The position numbers were made by a program, and so were the translations under genes. Under the pieces are notes generated by a model. That model made no database searches. It saw only the letters and a list, made by a program, of their open reading frames with translations, and had not been told where the DNA came from. From NCBI RefSeq assembly GCF_030717845.1, contig NZ_JAUZVZ010000023.1, positions 1 to 62,387 of the forward strand: DNA of 62,387 bases, read 5' to 3'. Of this stretch, positions 28,615-37,940 are shown piece by piece (positions within the stretch are counted from its first letter, which is position 1; every line of letters begins with the position of its first letter). The stretch is from Alkalimonas collagenimarina. Its GTDB lineage: Bacteria; Pseudomonadota; Gammaproteobacteria; Enterobacterales; Alteromonadaceae.

Positions 28615-29284
28615 GATTGACGGATAGAGCTTTATCTACTGGCGGCTCAAGGGTCAACCGCTGTGCCTGAATGACAACCTGAGTTCTGTTGGTACAACCA
28701 AGCTTGCGAAAAATAGCGGTAATATGTGCTTTAACTGTGGCTTCTGAAATGTGCAGATCGTAAGCAATTTGCTTATTGAGCCAACCCTCCGTTAAATAAT
28801 ACAACACTTTGTATTGTTGATTGGTTAGTTGAGCAACACGAGCTGCCAGATCAAGATCATGTTCTTGCGCATCTTGTTCATCCAGCGCTTTTTGCATCGA
28901 GGGAGGTACCCAGAGCTCACCGGCCAGAACTTCCTTCAATGCTTCGCTGATCTGTGATGGATTGGCAGATTTAGGGATATAGGCTGAGGCACCAAATGAA
29001 ATGACCCGTTTAACCACATCGAGTTCTTCACTGGCTGAAATAACCACGATGGGTAAGCTAGGGTAATTTTTACGAAGCTGAATTAACCCCAAAAAACCAC
29101 AATTACCAGGCATGTGTAAGTCTAGCAGTAATAAATCGGTATCTGGGTGCTGTTCCAGTGCCTGACAGGTGGATTCAAATGAATCAGTTTCGATGGTGGC
29201 TTTGGTGCTAAAGGTATTACTGATAGCATTGATGAGCGCATTTCGGAACAGTGGGTGGTCGTCTGCAACGATCAATTTGGCCAT
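28604..29284 (-). CDS. NarL/FixJ-type response regulator, CrbR/ErdR-like
   Basis: A 226-residue two-component regulator. The receiver domain (1-125) has the acidic pair DD near 8-9, the phospho-acceptor Asp in LLLLDLHMPG near 56, the ISASE switch segment and K in IPKSANP. The C-terminal LuxR helix-turn-helix (about 155-215) has LTNQQYKVLYYLTEGWLNKQIA (read in parts) and EATVKAHITAIFRKLG. It lies downstream of acs on the same strand. CrbR (Vibrio) and ErdR/AgmR-type (Pseudomonas) regulators activate acs and acetate use, and the sequence style matches ErdR. No cognate histidine kinase gene (CrbS/MxtR) is in the window. GAGGA precedes the ATG. Confidence 0.85.
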   Translation of the reverse strand: MAKLIVADDHPLFRNALINAISNTFSTKATIETDSFESTCQALEQHPDTDLLLLDLHMPGNCGFLGLIQLRKNYPSLPIVVISASEELDVVKRVISFGASAYIPKSANPSQISEALKEVLAGELWVPPSMQKALDEQDAQEHDLDLAARVAQLTNQQYKVLYYLTEGWLNKQIAYDLHISEATVKAHITAIFRKLGCTNRTQVVIQAQRLTLEPPVDKALSVNHEY

Positions 29285-29327
29285 GAGTCCTCGTTATTAT
29301 TATCATACCTTATGGCTTAGTATATAA

Positions 29328-29362
29328 CTAAAGGCCGCGTAAAGCGGCCTTGATTTTTGATT
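29328..29362. terminator. Weak terminator between acs and the regulator gene
   Basis: AAGGCCGC and GCGGCCTT form an 8-bp stem with a 5-base loop. On the minus strand, after acs, the T run is short (TTTAG). It may reduce read-through from acs into the response regulator gene. Confidence 0.45.
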
Positions 29363-29381
29363 AATTACAAACAGTATATTG

Positions 29382-31340
29382 TCACGATTTGCGATTCAAC
29401 CTGTTTTCAATCAATTGATCAACGACTGACGGGTCAGCTAAGGTAGAAATATCCCCTAATTGATCGTGCTCATTCGCTGCAATTTTGCGTAAAATGCGAC
29501 GCATAATCTTACCCGAGCGAGTTTTTGGCAAGCCCTGAGGAGCCCATTGCACAATATCGGGTGAAGCGATGGGCGATATTTCCTGCCGGACCCAATCCCG
29601 CACGGCTTTGGTCAGGTCTTCACTGGGCTCTACGCCAACACGAGGGGCAATGTAGACATAAATTCCTTGCCCCTTGATATCGTGTGGATAGCCGACAACT
29701 GCAGCTTCTGCAATGGCTTCGTGAGCCACCAGACAGCTCTCAATTTCAGCGGTGCCTAGTCGGTGGCCTGAAATATTCAATACATCATCGACCCGGCCGG
29801 TTAGCCAATAATAACCATCGTCATCCCGGCGCGCACCATCTCCTGTGAAGTATGAGTTTTTATAGGTACTGAAGTAGGTTTGTTCAAAACGAGCATGATC
29901 GCCAAACAAGGTTCGCATCTGACCCGGCCAGCTGTCTTGGATCACTAAGTTACCCTCGGCTGCTCCCTCCAATACCTTGCCTTTGTTATTGACAATCGCC
30001 GGCTGAACGCCAAAAAATGGTCGTGTTGCCGAGCCAGGTTTTAAATCGGTGGCACCGGGTAATGGCGTGATCAAAATGCCGCCAGTCTCAGTCTGCCACC
30101 AGGTATCAACAATCGGACAGTTACCACGACCAATTTTCTCGTGATACCAGCTCCACGCCTCTGGGTTAATAGGCTCACCAACACTACCAAGGGTTCGTAA
30201 AGACGTAAGATTGGCTCCCTCGACCGGTGCATCACCATGGGACATTAATGCCCGAATGGCCGTGGGGGCGGTATACAGAATATTGACGTCGTATTTATCG
30301 ACGATTTGCGCCATACGCTTAATGGAAGGGTAGGTCGGTACCCCTTCAAATAAAACACTGGTGGCACCGTTGGCCAGCGGACCATAAATAATATAGGTAT
30401 GGCCTGTGACCCAACCGACATCCGCAGCGCACCAGTATACGTCGCCCGGATGGTAATCGAACACGTACTGATGCGTCATCGATGCCCACACCATATAGCC
30501 ACCTGTGGTATGCAGCACTCCTTTGGGCTTACCAGTGGAACCGGAGGTATACAGAATGAACAGAGGGTCTTCAGCATTCATTGGCTCTGGTTCACATTCG
30601 TTCGATTGTTTAGCCAGTAACTCGTGATACCAGACATCGCGTCCAGCGTGCTCATCGATATTTTTACCAACATGTTTAACGACAATAACGTGTTTGACCG
30701 GACTGTCTTTACCCAGGTGACCCAAGGCCAAATCCGTGTTGTCTTTTAGTGCAGTAAGGCGATTACCGCGAGGCGCCTGATCTGCAGTGATGACCAGTTT
30801 AGAGTTACAGTCCTGAATACGGCTGCCAAGCGCATCCGGTGAAAAACCAGCAAACACCACGGAATGCACAGCACCAATACGAGCACAAGCCAACAAAGCA
30901 ACAACCGCTTCAACGATCATCGGTAGATAGATGGTTACTCGATCGCCTTTACCGATACCAAGAGATTTCATGCCATTGGCCAACTGGCAGACATGCTCAT
31001 GCAGTTCACGATAACTGATATTTTTTTGAATACCAGGCTCGTCACCTTCCCAATAAAAAGCAATATCATCTGCTTTTTCAGGCAGGTGGCGATCGAGGCA
31101 GTTGTAGCTGGCATTCAGCACACCATCTTCAAACCATTTGATATCGATATTACCGGGCTCGAAGCTGGTATTTTTTACTTTGCTGTAGGGTTTGAACCAG
31201 TCAATACGCTTGCCATGCTCAGCCCAAAACGACTCCGGATCCTGTATAGATTGCTGATACATACGTTGATACGTTTCATTATCAATCAAGCAGCGTGCTT
31301 TAGCGGCCGCTGGAACCGGAAAAAGGCTTGGCTGTGTCAT
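29382..31340 (-). CDS. acs: Acetyl-CoA synthetase (AMP-forming)
   Basis: A 652-residue ANL-superfamily enzyme that activates acetate to acetyl-CoA via acetyl-AMP. The P-loop-like [16 protein letters not shown] is near 255-272, WWQTETGG near 412-419 and [23 protein letters not shown] (read in parts) near 495-517. The C-terminal [11 protein letters not shown] holds the catalytic Lys that is acetylated by Pat-type enzymes. Length equals E. coli Acs (652). Regulation is probably by the CrbR-like regulator; two dyads lie in the upstream region at 31373-31426. It is divergent from a porin gene. Confidence 0.97.
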   Translation of the reverse strand: MTQPSLFPVPAAAKARCLIDNETYQRMYQQSIQDPESFWAEHGKRIDWFKPYSKVKNTSFEPGNIDIKWFEDGVLNASYNCLDRHLPEKADDIAFYWEGDEPGIQKNISYRELHEHVCQLANGMKSLGIGKGDRVTIYLPMIVEAVVALLACARIGAVHSVVFAGFSPDALGSRIQDCNSKLVITADQAPRGNRLTALKDNTDLALGHLGKDSPVKHVIVVKHVGKNIDEHAGRDVWYHELLAKQSNECEPEPMNAEDPLFILYTSGSTGKPKGVLHTTGGYMVWASMTHQYVFDYHPGDVYWCAADVGWVTGHTYIIYGPLANGATSVLFEGVPTYPSIKRMAQIVDKYDVNILYTAPTAIRALMSHGDAPVEGANLTSLRTLGSVGEPINPEAWSWYHEKIGRGNCPIVDTWWQTETGGILITPLPGATDLKPGSATRPFFGVQPAIVNNKGKVLEGAAEGNLVIQDSWPGQMRTLFGDHARFEQTYFSTYKNSYFTGDGARRDDDGYYWLTGRVDDVLNISGHRLGTAEIESCLVAHEAIAEAAVVGYPHDIKGQGIYVYIAPRVGVEPSEDLTKAVRDWVRQEISPIASPDIVQWAPQGLPKTRSGKIMRRILRKIAANEHDQLGDISTLADPSVVDQLIENRLNRKS

Positions 31341-31372
31341 AACGATGTCCCCATGTTTGCTGTATTCATAAC

Positions 31373-31426
31373 TAGAACCTATGTTCTAACGAATTGTGCT
31401 CTAGAAAGAAATTAGACCATTGTCTA
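31373..31426. promoter_or_regulatory. Two related dyads in the acs/porin divergent region
   Basis: TAGAAC-CTAT-GTTCTA (31373-31388) is a perfect 6-4-6 dyad. TAGAC-CATT-GTCTA (31413-31426) is a perfect 5-4-5 dyad. Their centres are 39 bases apart, and both have a TAGA...TCTA frame. A TCTAGA (31400-31405) lies between them, and a half-match (TAGAGGTCT) is at 31451-31459. Such dyads are typical of dimeric LuxR-type response regulator sites. The CrbR-like protein encoded nearby is the natural candidate, but that link is inference. Confidence 0.5.
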
Positions 31427-31580
31427 GCTTGATACAATAAAGCAATCGATTAGAGGTCTGTTGCAATCAAAGCTACTGTAACAACGGATGCGACTAAAGG
31501 CTAATTGCGGGAATTGCGTTGCTGACCCAACCTTGTTCACAAAACAACCAACAAGAACAAGATAAACTAGGGAGCACCGC

Positions 31581-32744
31581 ATGAAACAACTACCCTTTGC
31601 CGCCAGTTTGCTGGCAGCGAGCATGACACTTGGATTATCGCAGGCTCAGGCCTCCTTTACCGTCGGTAATACCGACATTAGTTTTGGCGGCTTTGTCAAA
31701 CTTGATATGATGCTCAATGATACGCCGGATGGAAATCTGGGCACCAATATTGGCCGTGATTTTTATGTGCCATCTCTGACGCCAGTCGGTGGTGAAGGCG
31801 AGAGCACTAAGTTTGATATGCATGCCCGGCAGTCGCGTTTCTTTTTTACCACCCAAACAAAATTAGAGAATGGCAAAACTGTTGGAGGACGACTTGAGTT
31901 CGATATGATGTCGACGCCGGGAGGCGATCAGCGTATTTCCAATGGTTACTCACCTGGCATTCGTCACGCCTTTTTTACCTATGACAAGTGGCTGTTTGGT
32001 CAAACCTGGTCCACGTTTATGGATCTAACCTCTTTGCCTGAAAGCGTCGATTTTGTTGGCAATACCGATGGACAGATCTTCGTTCGGCAACCACAAGTTC
32101 GTTACACCAATGGCAGTTTTCAATTTGCTATAGAAAACCCGGAAAGTACCATCACACCATCGCCTGATGGTGGTCGGGTTGTCAGTGATGACAACACCAT
32201 GCCTGATGTGGTCGCTCGTTATAACCATTCTGCAGAGTGGGGCAGTCTTTCTTTGTCTGGCTTGGTACGGCAACTAGCGTACGAAGACAGAGCGCTGCAA
32301 ATTAATGATCGGGTCATGGGCTATGGCCTGTCGTTAACCGGTAAAGTGATGGTGACTGACAGTAATGATATTCGCTTTACCATCAATACCGGCAAAGGGT
32401 TAGGGCGTTACATTGGTTTAAATACTTCGAACGGTGCAGTGCTTGATGCCAATGGGGAGCTGCAGGCCATTCAGTCTACCGGGATGACACTGGCTTATCG
32501 GCATGTCTGGGATGAAAACTGGCGCACTAACCTGATCTATGCCACGCTCCGGGTTGATAATGATGAAGAATTAACCGGCCTATCTGCCACCAAAAGTACC
32601 GAAAGTCTCAGTGCCAATATGATGTATCAGGCATCACGGCATTTACAGTTTGGTGTTGAGTTTAGGCATGCCACCCGCAAACTTGAATCAGGCGCCGATG
32701 GTGACTTAAACCGTTTGCAATTTATGGCGAAATACGACTTTTAA
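31581..32744 (+). CDS. DcaP-like outer-membrane porin
   Basis: A 387-residue protein with a signal peptide cut after about residue 24 (SQAQA-SF). The remainder is beta-rich with alternating hydrophobic residues. It begins with GNTDISFGGFVKLDMMLN, typical of DcaP/porin families, and ends in a C-terminal Phe (MAKYDF), the outer-membrane beta-barrel assembly signal. DcaP proteins form trimeric channels for small carboxylates and related compounds. The divergent position beside acs suggests shared control and a role in uptake of short-chain acids, which is inferred. AGGGAG precedes the start. Confidence 0.85.
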   Translation: MKQLPFAASLLAASMTLGLSQAQASFTVGNTDISFGGFVKLDMMLNDTPDGNLGTNIGRDFYVPSLTPVGGEGESTKFDMHARQSRFFFTTQTKLENGKTVGGRLEFDMMSTPGGDQRISNGYSPGIRHAFFTYDKWLFGQTWSTFMDLTSLPESVDFVGNTDGQIFVRQPQVRYTNGSFQFAIENPESTITPSPDGGRVVSDDNTMPDVVARYNHSAEWGSLSLSGLVRQLAYEDRALQINDRVMGYGLSLTGKVMVTDSNDIRFTINTGKGLGRYIGLNTSNGAVLDANGELQAIQSTGMTLAYRHVWDENWRTNLIYATLRVDNDEELTGLSATKSTESLSANMMYQASRHLQFGVEFRHATRKLESGADGDLNRLQFMAKYDF

Positions 32745-32871
32745 TCGGATGGTTTCCGTGCTCAGAAGGCCTGGCTGAATGAGTTGCTCGTCTTTACCCA
32801 GGCCACCTGTCGCTCGCATCTTCAGGTGGTTTGGGTATAATGACGGCTTATTTTAGCCGCTAAGTTTACTT

Positions 32872-33540
32872 ATGCCTGTAGCCGATGCCTTAAAAGTATT
32901 ACCCGCCAGCACAGAAGCCTACCGCATTATCTATCAAGATGATCATTTGCTGATAGTGAACAAGCCCTCGATGCTGTTAACAGTTCCGGGGCGGCACCCG
33001 GACAATCAGGATTGTTTGATCCATCGATTGCATCAGGAGTTTCCAACGGCTGCGGTGGTGCATCGGTTAGATTACGATACCAGTGGCTTACTGATTATTC
33101 CGCTGCACAAAGCAGCGCTATCTGCCATCAGCAAGCAATTTCAAGCCCGAACCATACAAAAACACTATCTGGCAGTGGTTGGTGGGCAGCTAGCTCAAAA
33201 TGAAGGACGGGTTGATTTAGCCATTGCTCCTGATGCTGAGCGACGGCCTCGATATAAAATTTGCCCAGATGGAAAATCATCAATTACGGATTATAAAGTA
33301 CTGTCTTATGATCCACTGATTGACTGCAGCCGAGTTCAATTAAGCCCGGTAACCGGGCGTTCGCATCAACTGCGTTTGCACATGATGGCGTTGGGACACG
33401 CAATTTTGGGCGATCCGTTTTATGCCTCAGCAGAGCTTGTAGCCAAAAGTAAGCGTTTATTATTGCATGCAAGCTGGATCCGCTTTCAGCATCCTGCCAC
33501 TTTAAAGGAGTTGGAGTACAACTCTGACGCTGAGTTTTAA
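32872..33540 (+). CDS. rluA: rRNA/tRNA pseudouridine synthase RluA
   Basis: A 222-residue RluA-family enzyme without an S4 domain, as in E. coli RluA (219). The catalytic Asp is in VHRLDYDTSGLLI near 64-76. YQDDHLLIVNKPS, the LTVPGR segment and RSHQLRLHMMALGHAILGDPFYAS (read in parts) correspond closely to E. coli RluA. That enzyme modifies U746 of 23S rRNA and U32 of some tRNAs. The gene is monocistronic. Confidence 0.9.
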   Translation: MPVADALKVLPASTEAYRIIYQDDHLLIVNKPSMLLTVPGRHPDNQDCLIHRLHQEFPTAAVVHRLDYDTSGLLIIPLHKAALSAISKQFQARTIQKHYLAVVGGQLAQNEGRVDLAIAPDAERRPRYKICPDGKSSITDYKVLSYDPLIDCSRVQLSPVTGRSHQLRLHMMALGHAILGDPFYASAELVAKSKRLLLHASWIRFQHPATLKELEYNSDAEF

Positions 33541-33684
33541 TTAACAAGCTTAACCCGCTAATCAGCTTCATCGCAGGCTAAGCGCCTTCTAACGGCACTC
33601 AATTGCAGCTATATGACTGGGCTGCTACTATCCGCGATACACCAATTTTCCTAAACAACATAAATGACAACACAGGTCAGCTTT

Positions 33685-36180
33685 ATGAAAACATCATGCA
33701 TTGGGTTACTACTACTTGGCTTCGCCTGTATTTCCTTTACAGCGGCAGCTGATACGAACAACCAGTCTTTAACAGAACATAGAGTTGTAGCTGAAAAAGT
33801 CCTATTCCTGGGGCCGGTTCCTGCCTTTGCATCTGAAGCGCTGCAACAAAGTGGTAAAGCCGATGAGCTGCGTCAACAAGTATTGCACCATCTGGAACAG
33901 CAAGCCGTCCCTGTTGCCGGACAATCAACCAGCTTTATGGGGCAATCATTGTCATGGCGGGAGATGAGTCCCGCTGAAGCCGCAGCCGCAGGCCCTGGTA
34001 TTTGGTTTACTCAAGTACAGCACGATGCTTTTTACCAAGGTAAGCTGCAGTTCGCTGGTTTGACGGCCCCGGTTGCTTATTTGAACTTTCAAAAGTTGGG
34101 AGACGGTCAGCGGCATGCACTTAATCTTAGTACTGGTTGGCAGCAATTGGTGCTATTTGTGGATGGAGGCGAGCCGCAAAGCGTTGAGCTGGCTTTAACG
34201 CATCAACAGCAAACAGATATTCGTTTCACATTATCTGCTAAAGAAAGTATGAACAATCGTTTACTTACTAATGCAGAAACCATTAGCCAGCTGGCGCTTT
34301 CACCAGACACGAACTGGATGCTACTCAGCTTTTCCGGGCGTTCGGATGCAACCAATACTGACGTAAGCCGAACTGAGCTGCGGGAAATGAGCCGGAATCG
34401 TATCCAGCATAGTTGGCCCAATCAAGCCATGAGCCGGGCTCAGTTTAGTCCAAATAGTGAGTATCTTAGTTATGTTGACGGTAACACGCTGTGGTTGATG
34501 AACCTGAGCGATGGCAAGTTAACTGCGGTTATACAAAACCAATCTGGTCTTGGCAGTTATCAATGGGCACCTGACAGCAAAACCATTATTTTTAGCTGGA
34601 CACAACCAGATAAAAGTCTGGAGCAGGCCAAGGCCAAAAATTACCGTGCGCTCGAAGACCGTTGGCGCGGTTTTCGCGATATCAGCCGGCTGTATCAGCT
34701 TGATGTTGACAGTGGTTTCGTACGAACACTGACCCCCGGCGGCGATAGCAGCAGCCTGGCGGATATCCATCAAGATAATCAGCGGTTGTTGTATACCCAG
34801 CGTCGATTGGATCGCACAGTAGCTCCGCATGCGGCCACTGCAGTCTTTGAGTTGGACTTAGCCACGCTGGAGCACCGTGAAATAGGGCAGTTCCGGCATC
34901 TAAATCAGATCAGTTATTATCGGGACAAATTATTGGTGGTGGGTGGTCCCAACTTTGCTGATGGTGCCGGTGTGAATTTGCCCTCCGCTGATCTCATCGC
35001 TAACGATTACGACGGTCAGTTATACCTGATGGATCTTGATGGTCAGCACATCCAACCATTGTCGAAAGACTTTACCCCAAGTATCAGTAATGTCACAGTG
35101 AATGGCCGGGGCCAGGTGATTGCACTGGTGAATGAGGCTGACCGTTCCGCTTTATACAGTGTGGATATCAATCGAACACGTTATCAAAAGTTGGCATTGT
35201 CGTTGGATGTGATCGAACGCTTTGCGGTTGCTAATGATCGCGGTGCAACGGTAGTGGCTGCAGGCTCTGCCGTGGCGACTCCACAACAACTCGAGCTAAT
35301 CCGACCTGGCCAGCGCCGGCCAACGGTATTGCATGATAGCAGCAAACTGTATCAGCACATTCAATTGGGCGAGGTCAGAGATTTCAATGTTGAAAACCCG
35401 GAAGGGGACCTGATCCAGGGACGTTACTACCTGCCACCTGATTTTGATGCCAGTCGTACCTACCCGACTATTGTGTATTACTATGGTGGCACCACCACGG
35501 TCAATCGGCAATTTACCGGCCGCTACCCATTTCATCACTGGGCTGCCAATGGCTACATTGTCTATGTGGTGCAACCCCGGGGCACCATTGGCTATGGTCA
35601 GTATTTCTCGGCATTGCATGTGAACGCCTGGGGGCAATACACTGCAGATGATATTATTCATGCCACTAAGGAGTTTGTTGCACAGCATGACTTTGTTGAT
35701 GGTGCGCGTTTAGGCAACATTGGTGCTTCTTATGGTGGCTTTATGACCATGTATCTTGCGACGCAGACCGATCTGTTCGCAGCTTCCGTCTCGCATGCGG
35801 GGATCAGTGCACTTAGTTCCTACTGGGGGCAAGGTTGGTGGGGGTTCCTGTATTCAGGTGTTGCCAGCCGGGATAGCTTTCCATGGAATAACCACGAGTT
35901 GTATGTCGGACAGAGCCCTTTGTATATGGCCGATAAAATCAATACCCCGTTATTGCTGATTACAGGCGATTCCGATGTCAATGTACCTGCTGGTGAATCA
36001 CAGCAAATGTTTACTGCCCTTAAGTTACTGGGGCGGGAAGTTGCTCTGGTCGAGATCCCCGGAGAGGATCATCACATCATTGACCGGGAAAAACGCTATG
36101 TTTGGTGGGATCATTTATTGGCTTGGTTCGATTTGCATTTAAAAGATGAAGCCGAATGGTGGCACTATTTAAGTGAATAA
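33685..36180 (+). CDS. Secreted S9-family (prolyl oligopeptidase/DPP-like) peptidase
   Basis: An 831-residue exported serine peptidase. The start is ATG at 33685, where AGG is suitably spaced and a signal peptide (CIGLLLLGFACISFTAAAD) begins; an ATG at 33664 lacks a ribosome site. An N-terminal beta-propeller-like region (about 200-560) has WD/PD40-type repeats such as LALSPDTNWMLLSFSG and QWAPDSKTIIFSW. The C-terminal alpha/beta-hydrolase domain has the nucleophile in IGASYGGFM, the Asp in TGDSDVNVP and the His in EDHHI. It probably cleaves peptides in the periplasm or outside. It is a distant paralogue of the gene at 60141-62180. Confidence 0.88.
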   Translation: MKTSCIGLLLLGFACISFTAAADTNNQSLTEHRVVAEKVLFLGPVPAFASEALQQSGKADELRQQVLHHLEQQAVPVAGQSTSFMGQSLSWREMSPAEAAAAGPGIWFTQVQHDAFYQGKLQFAGLTAPVAYLNFQKLGDGQRHALNLSTGWQQLVLFVDGGEPQSVELALTHQQQTDIRFTLSAKESMNNRLLTNAETISQLALSPDTNWMLLSFSGRSDATNTDVSRTELREMSRNRIQHSWPNQAMSRAQFSPNSEYLSYVDGNTLWLMNLSDGKLTAVIQNQSGLGSYQWAPDSKTIIFSWTQPDKSLEQAKAKNYRALEDRWRGFRDISRLYQLDVDSGFVRTLTPGGDSSSLADIHQDNQRLLYTQRRLDRTVAPHAATAVFELDLATLEHREIGQFRHLNQISYYRDKLLVVGGPNFADGAGVNLPSADLIANDYDGQLYLMDLDGQHIQPLSKDFTPSISNVTVNGRGQVIALVNEADRSALYSVDINRTRYQKLALSLDVIERFAVANDRGATVVAAGSAVATPQQLELIRPGQRRPTVLHDSSKLYQHIQLGEVRDFNVENPEGDLIQGRYYLPPDFDASRTYPTIVYYYGGTTTVNRQFTGRYPFHHWAANGYIVYVVQPRGTIGYGQYFSALHVNAWGQYTADDIIHATKEFVAQHDFVDGARLGNIGASYGGFMTMYLATQTDLFAASVSHAGISALSSYWGQGWWGFLYSGVASRDSFPWNNHELYVGQSPLYMADKINTPLLLITGDSDVNVPAGESQQMFTALKLLGREVALVEIPGEDHHIIDREKRYVWWDHLLAWFDLHLKDEAEWWHYLSE

Positions 36181-36383
36181 GGTCAGGGCGTGAAAAAATG
36201 GAGTGTGCTGTGGGTGAATGTTACTTTTTGTCGGTATATTTTACAAAATAAGACTTAACAAGTAGATTTGATTCTTATGTTATTGTTTTTTAATTGATTT
36301 TAATGTTGGATCGATTATTGCATTGTTTTTGGTGAGCTACTGAATACAAAATCAGTAAACTTCTGCACACAAAGGAATGCAAC
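36181..36383. other. AT-rich region upstream of the PEP-CTERM gene
   Basis: About 200 bases, strongly AT-rich compared with its neighbours, with T runs around 36240-36300. It presumably contains the promoter of the following gene. AAAGGA lies before the ATG at 36384. I could not settle on a -35/-10 pair. No small gene is supported. Confidence 0.5.
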
Positions 36384-37178
36384 ATGAAAACGAAAACAAT
36401 TCAAAAAACGTTACTTAATTCAGCTTTGGTCGCGGCACTGGCATTTGCCGGTACGGCATCAGCCTCTTTATTTGACTCTGGCTTACCATCAGGCTGGGAT
36501 TGCGTCGGCACCTGTGGTGCTTTAGGCGCAGATGGCGATGTCACAGCTCCGCCAACAGGCTCAAGTCAGTATGGCTATGTGGTTTCTTCAAGCAATGGCC
36601 CAACCGGCATTGGTCTGGACGGCTTAGTTGGAACGACCGGCTCTACACTGAAATCAAACCTGTTTTCAGCGCAGGACGGTGACGAGTTAAACTTTATTTT
36701 TAACTACATTTCATCAGATGGCGCAGGTTATGCTGATTACGCCTGGGCACGGTTATTGAATGAGTTAAATGAAGAAGTAGCCATTTTATTTACTGCCCGT
36801 ACCACTGATAGTGGAAGTATTGTGCCTGGCTTTGGTATGCCGGACCCAACCGCTACGCTAAATCCTGACTCAGTAATGATGAACCCAGGCGCGCCAAACT
36901 GGTCTCCTCTGGGTGGAGATAGTGGTTCTTGTTTTAGTACTGGTTGTGGGTATACCGGCTGGATTGAGTCCAGTTATAATATTTCAGCCGCGGGTAACTA
37001 CTTTCTGGAGTTTGGTGTAGTAAACTGGAACGATACATCATTTCAATCTGGTTTAGCTTTTGATGGTATTACCGTTGGTGGTAACCCGATTGATACCAAC
37101 CCTGTGCCTGTTCCAGCTACGTTGGGTTTGCTGGGTTTGGGTTTACTAGGTTTGCGTTTACGTCGTAAGCAAAAGTAA
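36384..37178 (+). CDS. PEP-CTERM-type sorted surface protein
   Basis: A 264-residue exported protein. A signal peptide ends near residue 27 (GTASA-SL). The body has SGWDCVGTCGALGADGDV, SSDGAGYADYAWARLL and a Cys pair in SCFSTGCG, resembling a PEP-CTERM family often called NF038132. The C-terminus has the sorting signal: a PVPVPAT motif, a hydrophobic helix of Leu/Gly, then RLRRKQK. The usual Glu of PEP is replaced (VPVPAT). Such tails are normally processed by an exosortase, but the adjacent convergent gene is a rhombosortase-type protease. It lies alone in its transcription unit with its own terminator. Confidence 0.82.
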   Translation: MKTKTIQKTLLNSALVAALAFAGTASASLFDSGLPSGWDCVGTCGALGADGDVTAPPTGSSQYGYVVSSSNGPTGIGLDGLVGTTGSTLKSNLFSAQDGDELNFIFNYISSDGAGYADYAWARLLNELNEEVAILFTARTTDSGSIVPGFGMPDPTATLNPDSVMMNPGAPNWSPLGGDSGSCFSTGCGYTGWIESSYNISAAGNYFLEFGVVNWNDTSFQSGLAFDGITVGGNPIDTNPVPVPATLGLLGLGLLGLRLRRKQK

Positions 37179-37206
37179 TTTTACAACAGACGAATGTTGG
37201 TATGGA

Positions 37207-37234
37207 AAGGCAGGTGACTACACCTGCCTTTTTT
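37207..37234 (+). terminator. Intrinsic terminator of the PEP-CTERM gene
   Basis: AAGGCAGGTG and CACCTGCCTT form a 10-bp stem with a 4-base loop, followed by TTTT. The loop contains the stop codon of the convergent rhomboid gene, so the two genes share the hairpin. Confidence 0.9.
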
Positions 37235-37835
37235 GTTGTGTAAAATACCATAGTTGCAGGACTACAAAGATGAGCAAGCCGCTAATGGCTCCATATAGGT
37301 GAGCATCAATAGCGACGTTTGCTTCAATCAATTGCGCCAGCTCCGGATCTGGCCCCTGCCATTGCTCATAGCCAACTTTTGCTACCGTAAGGAGCAGTAA
37401 CAGCCAGCCGGTCAGCATTTTTGCTCGGATATCATACAAAGCGCCGAGTATGACCATGGCATGCAAGCTACCAGATAAGCCAACATAGTGATTTAGCTCA
37501 GGAGCAAGGAACAGGATCATGATACTGCTCAGCAGCGAGGCAGCCAGCAGCAGGCTGGTATAGCGCCAGGCCGTAAAGTGAATGTGATGCAGCAGCCAAA
37601 GTACGCCAAAACCAGCCAGATTGAGCCATAGGTGCCAAATATTACTGTGAATAAAGTTGGCCGTTACCAAGCGCCATAGCTCACCAGCATAAATGAAGTC
37701 ACGCTGAAAGTTTAGTCGAATCCATGCCGACTCGGGAAGGCTATGCAGGGCAAGTACCAGCACAGCAACTAAGCTGGGTAGCAGGGTTAGTTGTAGCAAG
37801 GATAACTTGCGTTGGGAGTGGGTGGGTTTGTTCAT
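37218..37835 (-). CDS. rrtA: Rhombosortase-type rhomboid intramembrane serine protease
   Basis: A 205-residue polytopic membrane protein with about six hydrophobic segments. The rhomboid catalytic Ser is S121 in YVGLSGSLHAM, and the catalytic His is H179 in VAIDAHLYGAISGLL. The GLSGxLH and AHLYGAxxGL motifs and the compact size are those of rhombosortases, which cleave GlyGly-CTERM proteins in organisms with type II secretion. No GlyGly-CTERM protein is encoded in this window, but a PEP-CTERM-type protein is immediately convergent. The start has only a weak, close AGGA. The rrtA symbol is used for the family; the subtype is inferred. Confidence 0.82.
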   Translation of the reverse strand: MNKPTHSQRKLSLLQLTLLPSLVAVLVLALHSLPESAWIRLNFQRDFIYAGELWRLVTANFIHSNIWHLWLNLAGFGVLWLLHHIHFTAWRYTSLLLAASLLSSIMILFLAPELNHYVGLSGSLHAMVILGALYDIRAKMLTGWLLLLLTVAKVGYEQWQGPDPELAQLIEANVAIDAHLYGAISGLLIFVVLQLWYFTQQKRQV

Positions 37836-37940
37836 TCCTGCATACTAGCCAGACTTTACCTGCTTGTCATCCAGATGTTGATTGATCTTTTGGCTGGTTC
37901 TGGTTAGGGTAAATGTAATTTTGTCCAGTTGTAGGTTGCT

